A DNA stretch of 16,322 nucleotides from the NCBI GenBank assembly GCA_013139435.1, contig WTAW01000099.1, positions 1 to 16,322 of the forward strand, written 5' to 3'. The notes beneath the pieces are model-generated. The model worked only from the letters and a program-made list of their open reading frames with translations, did not search any database and had not been told where the DNA came from. Shown here piece by piece: positions 7,183 through 13,822 of this stretch. This DNA comes from Candidatus Aminicenantota bacterium. Its GTDB lineage: Bacteria; Acidobacteriota; Aminicenantia; Aminicenantales; Aminicenantaceae. The translations under genes were made by a program, and so were the position numbers. Positions within the stretch are counted from its first letter, which is position 1; the number at the start of each line of letters is the position of its first letter.

Positions 7183-7478
7183 CAGCGACTCCGAGCGATC
7201 GGAGGAAAGTGCCACAGAAAAGACACCGCTTTGAACAACCGGTTCCGACCGTTGGTCAGAGCAAGGGTGAAAAGGCGAGGTAAGAGCTCACCGTTCTGGT
7301 GGTGACATCAGAAGCATGGTAAACCCCATCCGGTGCAAGACCAAATTGGCCCTGGTTGAGATGGCCCGTCTCAGGGGGCGGGTGGGTCGCTAGACCTCTT
7401 GAGCAATCAAGGGGCAAGATAAATAACCACCCCCGGCAATCAACGGGAACAGAATTCGGCTTACGACCTGCTCCAGCC
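7092..7478 (+). ncRNA. rnpB: RNase P RNA (class A)
   Basis: The catalytic RNA that trims tRNA 5' ends. The P4 hallmark GAGGAAAGTCC is at 7144-7154, and the conserved 3' block ACAGAATTCGGCTTA is at 7450-7464. The stretch around 7316-7346 (GGTAAACCCCATCCGGTGCA then AGACCAAAT) is the usual core segment. Ends were set by the closing helix P1: GGCTGGAGTAGG (7092-7103) pairs with CCTGCTCCAGCC (7467-7478), 12 pairs including one G-U. The length of about 387 nt is normal for type A. The first 91 nt overlap the 3' end of the response-regulator ORF. I see no convincing separate promoter, so it may be cut from a longer transcript. It is convergent with nuoN, with 57 bp between them and no clear terminator. 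Confidence 0.95.
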
Positions 7479-7535
7479 TCAATAAAAGAAATATAGGAAA
7501 AAAGGACCGGTTTAATAAAATGGACTGCGCCCAGA

Positions 7536-8972
7536 TTAGAGGAAGGCGATGGAGCTCACAGCCTGCTTGATGATGAGGAGAATATTTCCGGGGAAAATAC
7601 CCAATTGAAGGACCCCATAAAGACAGAGAAATAGCACCAGGAATAGCGCAGGATTCTCGAGATTGATGTCCACTTCATGGGTGGGCTCACGCATATACAT
7701 GTAGACGATGATACGCAAGTAATAATACACAGACACGAGGCTTGCCAAAACTCCGATGATAACCAGAGATACAAGGCCTTCTCTGACTGCGGCGGAGAAT
7801 ACATAAAATTTTGCGAGAAATCCACCAGTGGGTGGGAATCCTGCCAAAGAGAATAAGAACACCGCGAAGGTGGCTCCGATCCAAGGGTATTTAAAACCGA
7901 TCCCCGCATAATCATCGAGTTCAAGGTATTCTTTATCTTTCTTTCCCAAAGCGATGACAGCCGCAAATGCACCAATATTCATAAAAAGGTAGACAACAAA
8001 ATAGAACATAAGGCTGCTCGTGTCTTGCGAAAGGATGGCAACCATCAGGTATCCGGCATGCGCAATGCTGGAGTAGGCAAGCATCCTCTTGATGTTTGTC
8101 TGCCTGAGAGCTATGAGATTCCCGATGATCATAGTGAGCGCACTTATGATCCAGAGGAGAGAGAATATGACTTCGGAGTCATAAGCGACATGCCAGAATG
8201 GATACAATAACCGTACGAGAACAGCGAAACCAACGGCCTTTGGTCCTATTGAGAAGAATGCTGTGATCGGCGTGGGTGCACCTTGATAGACATCGGGGGT
8301 CCACATATGGAAGGGCACAACCGCGATCTTAAAGCCGAATCCCACGATAACCAAACCCAATCCCGCAAAAGCCATGAAGCTCAGGCTTGACTCGGTCTTG
8401 AAATGATCGATGATGACAGCAATGCTTGTTGAGTTGGAGACACCATAGAGAAGCGCCAACCCATATACAAGAAACGCTGAGGCAAAACTCCCCAGAAGAA
8501 AATATTTGAGAGCCGCTTCCGATGATTTTTGATCATCACGCTTCAGTCCGGCAAGCGTATAACTAGACATGGATAAGACTTCCAATCCCAAAAAGATCAC
8601 GATGAGGTCGCTGGATGACACCATGATCAGCATTCCAGATAAAGCGAGGAGGAGAAGAGCGTAGTATTCGCCGACGTTCGTGTTCTGGAGAGAAAGATAT
8701 TTCATGGAGATGAGAGTCACCAGTATTGTTGTAATGATCAAAACAATAGAAAAGAAAAGAGCGAAGTTGTCAAGATAGAGATGGTTGTTGAAATAGGAGA
8801 AGTCTTTCCCCCAGGATTGGACACAAAAAAAGCCACAGATCATCAGGAAGATGATTGAAATGAATGCCAAATAGGTCTTGTTTTCCCTTTTGATCGAAAC
8901 CTCGAGAATCAGCACCAGGAGTGCACCTACAATGAGAGTGAGAAGTGGGAACATTGCATTCAAACTGTTCAT
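7536..8972 (-). CDS. nuoN: NADH-quinone oxidoreductase subunit N
   Basis: Antiporter-like membrane subunit of complex I (NDH-1), one of three proton-pumping modules. It has 478 residues and hydrophobic helices throughout, as expected. Residues equivalent to the known functional ones are present: Glu131 (LGLEVLSMSSYTL), Lys215 (GFKIAVVPFHMWTPDVYQGAP) and Lys245 (IGPKAVGF). The start overlaps the stop of nuoM by 4 nt (ATGA, 8972-8969). It is the last gene of the nuoJKLMN unit; beyond the stop I see only a weak ACCGGT-plus-T-run on the minus strand, not a clear terminator. Confidence 0.95.
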   Translation of the reverse strand: MNSLNAMFPLLTLIVGALLVLILEVSIKRENKTYLAFISIIFLMICGFFCVQSWGKDFSYFNNHLYLDNFALFFSIVLIITTILVTLISMKYLSLQNTNVGEYYALLLLALSGMLIMVSSSDLIVIFLGLEVLSMSSYTLAGLKRDDQKSSEAALKYFLLGSFASAFLVYGLALLYGVSNSTSIAVIIDHFKTESSLSFMAFAGLGLVIVGFGFKIAVVPFHMWTPDVYQGAPTPITAFFSIGPKAVGFAVLVRLLYPFWHVAYDSEVIFSLLWIISALTMIIGNLIALRQTNIKRMLAYSSIAHAGYLMVAILSQDTSSLMFYFVVYLFMNIGAFAAVIALGKKDKEYLELDDYAGIGFKYPWIGATFAVFLFSLAGFPPTGGFLAKFYVFSAAVREGLVSLVIIGVLASLVSVYYYLRIIVYMYMREPTHEVDINLENPALFLVLFLCLYGVLQLGIFPGNILLIIKQAVSSIAFL

Positions 8973-10555
8973 TGGACTGGCTCTTCCTTTTCTTGATGGT
9001 CTTCAGCTGTGTTCTCTATGGTTTTTATATCCCAAAGGAGTTCCGATTCCTTTTTAGTTTCTGTGAAAAGCGTTTTTTTCTGGTTGATTTGATTGATGAG
9101 CTTATTAACGGATGCATCCATCTTCCTCAAGAATGGCTGAGGATACAAACCCATCCAGAACATCAAAATAATGATGGGCAATAGATAAGCGATCTCTCTT
9201 TTATTGAGGTCCTTGAAATTATGGACTCTATCATTGGTTATGGGACCGTGCATCACTCTCTGGAACATCCAGAGGAGATAGGCCGCTGCAAGGATCACGG
9301 TTGTCACTCCGAGGATCGCCAGAACCATATTGGCCTTAAAGATACCGAAGAGACACAGGATCTCACCCACAAAACCGTTCAGTCCGGGCAGTCCCACCGA
9401 TGAGAGCATACATATCAAGAAAAATGCTGCAAAAACAGGCATCTGTTTGCTGACACCTCCAAAGTCTTTGATGAGCCGTGTGTGGGCTCTCTCATACAGG
9501 ATGCCGACACACAAAAACAGCGCACCTGTACTCAATCCGTGGTTGAGCATTTGATAGATGCCTCCCTGGATACCTTCCACATTCAGGGAAAATATAGCCA
9601 ACATGATGAGTCCCATATGGCTGACACTCGAGTATGCCACGAGTGATTTGACGTCCTTCTGTATCAGGGCCATCAAACCCCCATAAATAATCCCAATAAG
9701 AGCCAATACTCCCAGGTATGGAAGGAATTTTGTTAAAGCGTCTGGGAAGAGCGGCATAGCGAATCGGAGAAAACCATACGCCCCCATTTTTAAGAGTATA
9801 GCTGCCAGGATGACTGATCCAGCTGTTGGCGCTTCCACATGAGCATCAGGCAACCAGGTATGGAACGGAAACATGGGAACTTTGATAGCAAAGGCAAGGG
9901 CAAACGCCAGAAAAAGCCACACTTGAATGCTTGGATTCAATACAAGCTTGTACATATCAAAAATATTGAAGGAATACACACCAGTGGCTTTATAATACAT
10001 GGAATAGAGGAAGAATATGGCCACCAGCATCAGTAAGCTGCCGAACATGGTAAAAAGGACATATTTGATCGTCGCATAAATACGGCGTTTTCCTCCCCAG
10101 ATACCGATGAGGAAGTACATGGGAACAAGCGTGATTTCCCAAAACACATAAAACAGAAAGAGATTGAGCGAAACAAACACTCCGATGATACCGGTCTCCA
10201 ACAGGAGCATAAATATCAGGTACTCTTTGACCCTCTTTCCGATGTACTTCCATGATGAAAGGATTGCGATCGGTATCAGAAGTGTCGTGAGCAGAACGAG
10301 GAAGAGGCTGATCCCATCGATTCCGATATGATAATTGATCCCGTAACCGATCCACGAACTCTTCTCCACAAACTGAGGATCTGGATTCTGGTCATCAAAA
10401 TTGATATAGAGAGAAAGAGAGATGACAAATATCACCAAAGTCAGAATCAGAGCGATGGTGCGCAGGAGATTTTCTTTATCTTTGTTGATAAAAATAAGCA
10501 GAAGAGCCCCTGCCAGGGGTATGAATGTGATGATGCTTAAGATTGGCGCGTTCAT
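8969..10555 (-). CDS. nuoM: NADH-quinone oxidoreductase subunit M
   Basis: Second antiporter-like subunit of NDH-1, 528 residues. Key residues are Glu140 (FYVFWEITLVPMYFLIG), Lys225 (FAIKVPMFPFHTWLPDAHVEAP) and Lys256 (LLKMGAYGFLRF), matching the E. coli Glu144/Lys234/Lys265 positions in context. After the last helix there is a hydrophilic, acidic C-terminal tail of about 40-45 residues (ending EDHQEKEEPVQ), a little longer than in many homologues. Only 3 nt separate it from the nuoL stop, and its own stop overlaps the nuoN start. Confidence 0.96.
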   Translation of the reverse strand: MNAPILSIITFIPLAGALLLIFINKDKENLLRTIALILTLVIFVISLSLYINFDDQNPDPQFVEKSSWIGYGINYHIGIDGISLFLVLLTTLLIPIAILSSWKYIGKRVKEYLIFMLLLETGIIGVFVSLNLFLFYVFWEITLVPMYFLIGIWGGKRRIYATIKYVLFTMFGSLLMLVAIFFLYSMYYKATGVYSFNIFDMYKLVLNPSIQVWLFLAFALAFAIKVPMFPFHTWLPDAHVEAPTAGSVILAAILLKMGAYGFLRFAMPLFPDALTKFLPYLGVLALIGIIYGGLMALIQKDVKSLVAYSSVSHMGLIMLAIFSLNVEGIQGGIYQMLNHGLSTGALFLCVGILYERAHTRLIKDFGGVSKQMPVFAAFFLICMLSSVGLPGLNGFVGEILCLFGIFKANMVLAILGVTTVILAAAYLLWMFQRVMHGPITNDRVHNFKDLNKREIAYLLPIIILMFWMGLYPQPFLRKMDASVNKLINQINQKKTLFTETKKESELLWDIKTIENTAEDHQEKEEPVQ

Positions 10556-10558
10556 TTT

Positions 10559-12460
10559 CTAAAAGAGTAAATATCCTAACAAGAGTATAACTCCCAAGAG
10601 GAATATCAAAGCATAGTCTTTGATCAAACCTGTCTGAAAGTAGCTGAAAAATTTACCAAAAAACCCGGTTGTTTTTGCAGAGCCGTTTAACGTTCCATCA
10701 ATGACCTTCAGGTCAAAATTGTCATACACAAATTCCGAACCCTTGATCATGGGTTGGACGATCGTGGCGTTATAGATTTCATCCACATAATATTTATTGT
10801 AGAGCAGTTTGTAGAGAGTGGGAAATTTAGCAACAAGATTATGGGGTGTTTGTGGTTTTTTAATGTAGAAAATGTAAGCAAGATATATACCAAAGAGGGC
10901 CACGGCCACGGAGAACAGGATAAGAAGACATTCGGTGCTGAGATTGAGGTGGGCTTCGTGAGACACTTTGATCACAGGTTCTAGAAAGTGGCCGAACAAG
11001 TTCAGTTTTTTACCGAAAACCAGAGGAAGGCCCACATATCCAGCGACGATCGAAAAGAAAGCCAGGATCTGGAGAGGAATCGTCATGACAGGAGGGGATT
11101 CGTGGAGATGCTTCTTGACCTCAGGATCGAGGCGTTCCTGACCGAAAAATGTGAGGAAGATGAGACGGAACATGTAGAACGCTGTGAGAACAACGGTCGC
11201 TATACCCAGAGCCCAAACCAAGTAGTTGCCGTTTGCAAAAGCACTGGTGAGGATCGCATCCTTGGAGAAAAATCCCGAAAGGAAGGGGACTCCCGATATG
11301 GCGATCGCTCCGATGAGAAAAACGGGGAAAGTGCGTGGAAGGTATTTCTTGAGACCCCCCATTTTCTGCATGTTCAACTCGCCGGAGAGGGCATGCATCA
11401 CGCTTCCAGCCGATAAAAACAATAGGCTCTTGAAAAAGGCGTGCGTATAGAGGTGGAAGATCCCGGCTGCATATGCACCGACACCACAACCTATGAACAT
11501 GTATCCCAGTTGAGAGATCGTAGAGTAAGCCAGTACTCGTTTGATATCATTCTGTGTGAGTGCCATGGTCGCGGCATAAAAAGCTGTGATGGCACCTACA
11601 AGGGCAACAATATTCGCTGCTGTCCCTGATAGAGTGTAGAGTAGATTCATCCGGGCGACCATGTAGACGCCTGCGGTCACCATTGTGGCTGCGTGGATGA
11701 GGGCACTGACAGGAGTTGGGCCCTCCATAGCATCCGGGAGCCAAACATACAGGGGAATCTGGGCTGATTTACCTACAGCCCCAACGAACAGGAGCAAGGC
11801 AATGAGGGTGGCTATACTCTGTGTGATATGTCCTCCGCCGATAGCCTCGTTGATGGCCCTGAATTCAACGCTTCCCACATATATAAATATAAAGAGGATG
11901 CCGAGGATAAAACCTGCATCTCCGATTCGGTTAACAATAAAGGCCTTTTTCCCGGCATTTGCGGCTGAATGTTTTTCAAACCAGAATCCGATCAGCAGAT
12001 AAGAACATAGGCCAACACCCTCCCAACCCACGAACATGAGCACTAAGTTGGAACCCATGACCAAGATGAGCATGGAAAAGGTGAAGAGGTTCATATTCTG
12101 GAAAAACCGGGCATAGCTTTTGTCTTTGGCCATGTAGCCTATAGAATACACGTGGATGATAAATCCAACGCCGGTCACCACGAGTGCCATAACAGCTGTT
12201 AAGGGGTCGAACTGAAAGGAGAGCGCAGCCTTAAAATCTCCGGATTGAATCCAGGGATAGAGATTTTTGATGAGCGGATATGCTTCGTGAGGAATCTGCT
12301 TGAGTCCGATAAAAGAAATGACAGAGACGACAAAAGAGGCAAACACAGCCGCGCATGCCTGAATTGAAATATATTTCTTAGGGAGCTTGGTTCCAAAAAT
12401 GACCAGGATGAGAGAACTCAAGCCAGGTATAAGTGGAATGATCCAAAAAATATCAGTCAT
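10559..12460 (-). CDS. nuoL: NADH-quinone oxidoreductase subunit L
   Basis: Distal proton-pumping subunit of NDH-1, 633 residues (E. coli about 613). The core antiporter motifs are intact: Glu147 in GWEGVGLCSYLLIGFW, Lys231 in VGKSAQIPLYVWLPDAMEGP, and His256 in LIHAATMVTAGVYM. The C-terminal part (residues about 540-633) has the YNKYYVDEIYN segment, an amphipathic stretch and a final TM helix (ALIFLLGVILLLGYLLF), consistent with the lateral helix and anchor that brace M and N. AAAGGA lies just before the ATG at the end of nuoK; there is a 1-nt gap to nuoK. Confidence 0.96.
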   Translation of the reverse strand: MTDIFWIIPLIPGLSSLILVIFGTKLPKKYISIQACAAVFASFVVSVISFIGLKQIPHEAYPLIKNLYPWIQSGDFKAALSFQFDPLTAVMALVVTGVGFIIHVYSIGYMAKDKSYARFFQNMNLFTFSMLILVMGSNLVLMFVGWEGVGLCSYLLIGFWFEKHSAANAGKKAFIVNRIGDAGFILGILFIFIYVGSVEFRAINEAIGGGHITQSIATLIALLLFVGAVGKSAQIPLYVWLPDAMEGPTPVSALIHAATMVTAGVYMVARMNLLYTLSGTAANIVALVGAITAFYAATMALTQNDIKRVLAYSTISQLGYMFIGCGVGAYAAGIFHLYTHAFFKSLLFLSAGSVMHALSGELNMQKMGGLKKYLPRTFPVFLIGAIAISGVPFLSGFFSKDAILTSAFANGNYLVWALGIATVVLTAFYMFRLIFLTFFGQERLDPEVKKHLHESPPVMTIPLQILAFFSIVAGYVGLPLVFGKKLNLFGHFLEPVIKVSHEAHLNLSTECLLILFSVAVALFGIYLAYIFYIKKPQTPHNLVAKFPTLYKLLYNKYYVDEIYNATIVQPMIKGSEFVYDNFDLKVIDGTLNGSAKTTGFFGKFFSYFQTGLIKDYALIFLLGVILLLGYLLF

Positions 12461-12461
12461 C

Positions 12462-12764
12462 TTATCCTTTCATCAAATTCATATCTTCGGATTTTATTGT
12501 TTTCTTCTGTCTGTAAACGAGAAGAATGATGGCTAGCCCTACAGCGGCTTCAGCAGCAGCTACGGTTATGATAAAGATTACGATGATCTGCCCATCCAGC
12601 GACGAAGCGGATTTCGCAAAGGCAATGAATGCGAGGTTAGCCGCGCTGAGCATGACTTCGATGCAGAGAAACTGGGTGATCAGGTCGCGTTTGACAAAAA
12701 AGGCGAAGGCTCCCAATACAAAAAGGATCGCGCTCAGAATGATGAAATAGCTTGTTGGAACCAT
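12462..12764 (-). CDS. nuoK: NADH-quinone oxidoreductase subunit K
   Basis: Small three-helix membrane subunit of NDH-1 (MrpC-like), exactly 100 residues. The two buried carboxylates known to matter for pumping are at the same numbers as in E. coli: Glu36 (FLCIEVMLSAANL) and Glu72 (AAAEAAVGLAIIL). AAGGA is spaced about 7 nt before the ATG. It lies between nuoJ (14-nt gap) and nuoL (1-nt gap). Confidence 0.96.
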   Translation of the reverse strand: MVPTSYFIILSAILFVLGAFAFFVKRDLITQFLCIEVMLSAANLAFIAFAKSASSLDGQIIVIFIITVAAAEAAVGLAIILLVYRQKKTIKSEDMNLMKG

Positions 12765-12778
12765 TCTTAATCCTTTTC

Positions 12779-13276
12779 TTAATCCGAGTCCTTTTTCTTA
12801 ACTAAAATCATGGCACCGACCAGTGCTACGATGATGAGCACGGATGTGATCTCAAAGGGGTAGAGATATTTTGTGAAGAGAAGGCGGCCGAGGTCTGTGG
12901 GGCTTCCTGGACTTCCAGCAGTGGCCGCTTGGGCAGGGAAGAGAAAGCCTTTGAGAGCGAAAAGGAGTTCAATGATCAGGACACCGGCGATCAGAAAAGA
13001 TAAGCCGATCGTCCAGCGTTTTCTCTCAGGGGGAATTCCTTCTTGGAGATCGATCATCATGATGACGAAGAGAAACAGGACCATGATTCCGCCCGCATAT
13101 ACGATAATTTGAATGACAGCAATGAATGGAGCATTCAATAGCCCGAACAATCCCGCTAGGCACACAAAAAGTAGAATAATAAAAAGGGCATTGTAAGCCT
13201 GATTTTTGGAGAAAATCATGGCAACGACGGCGCCAATGCACACAATTGCCAGTAAAAAAAATAAAAAGTGAGCCAT
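12779..13276 (-). CDS. nuoJ: NADH-quinone oxidoreductase subunit J
   Basis: Membrane subunit of NDH-1, 165 residues with five predicted helices. The conserved third helix IQIIVYAGGIMVLFLFVIMM is present (Tyr60 corresponds to the functional Tyr in that motif), as is the C-terminal block YPFEITSVLIIVALVGAMIL. This helix contains the pi-bulge that links quinone chemistry to pumping in known structures. It is the first gene of the unit. The ATG at 13276 is preceded by six A and no Shine-Dalgarno sequence, and a strong promoter ends only 14 nt upstream. Confidence 0.94.
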   Translation of the reverse strand: MAHFLFFLLAIVCIGAVVAMIFSKNQAYNALFIILLFVCLAGLFGLLNAPFIAVIQIIVYAGGIMVLFLFVIMMIDLQEGIPPERKRWTIGLSFLIAGVLIIELLFALKGFLFPAQAATAGSPGSPTDLGRLLFTKYLYPFEITSVLIIVALVGAMILVKKKDSD

Positions 13277-13290
13277 TTTTTTAGTGTCCC

Positions 13291-13320
13291 ATTGTATTTT
13301 TTTCCTTAAGATAATGTCAA
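13291..13320 (-). promoter_or_regulatory. Strong sigma-70-type promoter for nuoJKLMN
   Basis: On the minus strand a perfect TTGACA (13320-13315), an 18-nt spacer, then TACAAT (13296-13291). The expected start site (about 13285-13283) leaves a leader of about 8 nt before the nuoJ ATG. This implies that transcription begins at nuoJ and that nuoA-I are not in the same operon. Confidence 0.65.
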
Positions 13321-13334
13321 GATATTTTTATATA

Positions 13335-13433
13335 AAATACACATGTAGGGTCAGTTCCCCGAACTGACCGAACTAAAATGGGGACTGGCTCGTTTTCCTG
13401 TAAGGAAAAAGTGCCTGTACCATTTTTGTATTT
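13335..13433. repeat. Palindromic element, REP-like or structured RNA (three-way junction fold)
   Basis: Outer arms AAATACA (13335-13341) and TGTATTT (13427-13433) enclose two hairpins. The first is perfect: GTCAGTTC (13350-13357), loop CCC, GAACTGAC (13361-13368). The second is a long imperfect hairpin, 13375-13426, closed by AAAATGG/CCATTTT, with GGC/GCC (13387-13389/13413-13415) and an apical stem TTTTCCT-GTA-AGGAAAA (13393-13409). The AAAATGGGGACTGGC...GCC...CCATTTT pattern resembles dispersed palindromic repeats of many bacteria. It fills the gap between the divergent nuoJ and tRNA promoters. One copy only in this window. Confidence 0.5.
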
Positions 13434-13464
13434 CAAAGGTATAGACGATTAGAATGAAAAACTT

Positions 13465-13492
13465 TTGACAAAGCCCTCCAGTTTGCTATAAT
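13465..13492 (+). promoter_or_regulatory. Consensus promoter of the initiator tRNA gene
   Basis: Exact TTGACA (13465-13470), 16-nt spacer, exact TATAAT (13487-13492). The start site near 13499 lies about 5 nt before the mature tRNA. A match this complete is expected for a highly expressed stable RNA. Confidence 0.8.
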
Positions 13493-13504
13493 ACGCCTTG
13501 GTAC

Positions 13505-13581
<77 letters not shown>

Positions 13582-13707
13582 ATTCCTTACCCCTGTTTCC
13601 CCAGAAAAACAACAACGTTTTTGTATTACAACTCTTCTTAATGATAACTAACTCCTAAATCCAAACTTTCATTGTAAACAGAAACCTTCTAAAAAACATC
13701 TTGTGCA

Positions 13708-13746
13708 GCCCGTAATTCTATTGGCAGTTCGGATCTGCCTTAGGGC
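13708..13746. other. Two-tier hairpin upstream of kinase gene
   Basis: GCCC (13708-13711) pairs with GGGC (13743-13746), enclosing GGCAG (13723-13727) and CTGCC (13735-13739) with a 7-nt loop. There is no T-run after it, so it is not a typical terminator. It lies about 20 bp before the putative kinase promoter and could be a regulatory site or chance. Confidence 0.2.
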
Positions 13747-13764
13747 GTACTATCATCATTCCAT

Positions 13765-13793
13765 TTGACTCTTCCCTTACAAATTTATATGCT
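13765..13793 (+). promoter_or_regulatory. Putative promoter for the Ser/Thr kinase
   Basis: TTGACT (13765-13770), 17-nt spacer, TATGCT (13788-13793). The start near 13800 gives a short leader with AGGGGAG (13809-13815) spaced 7 nt from the ATG. CCCCT (13796-13800) could pair with AGGGG (13809-13813) and cover the ribosome-binding site if the transcript starts early enough. Confidence 0.45.
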
Positions 13794-13822
13794 ATCCCCT
13801 GCAATGTTAGGGGAGTAAAAAC

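Noticed and set aside
10988..11416. A 142-codon plus-strand frame within nuoL
   Set aside because: Antisense to strongly conserved NuoL sequence; its charged, low-quality composition fits a shadow frame.
13600..13630. AAAAAC...GTTTTT after the tRNA as a terminator
   Set aside because: The stem is only about 6 bp and nearly all A-T, so it is too weak to call.
13721..13740. Possible sigma-54 promoter (TTGGCA...TCTGC) before the kinase gene
   Set aside because: The GG and GC elements are about 14 nt apart instead of the required spacing of about 10-11; a sigma-70-like promoter fits better.
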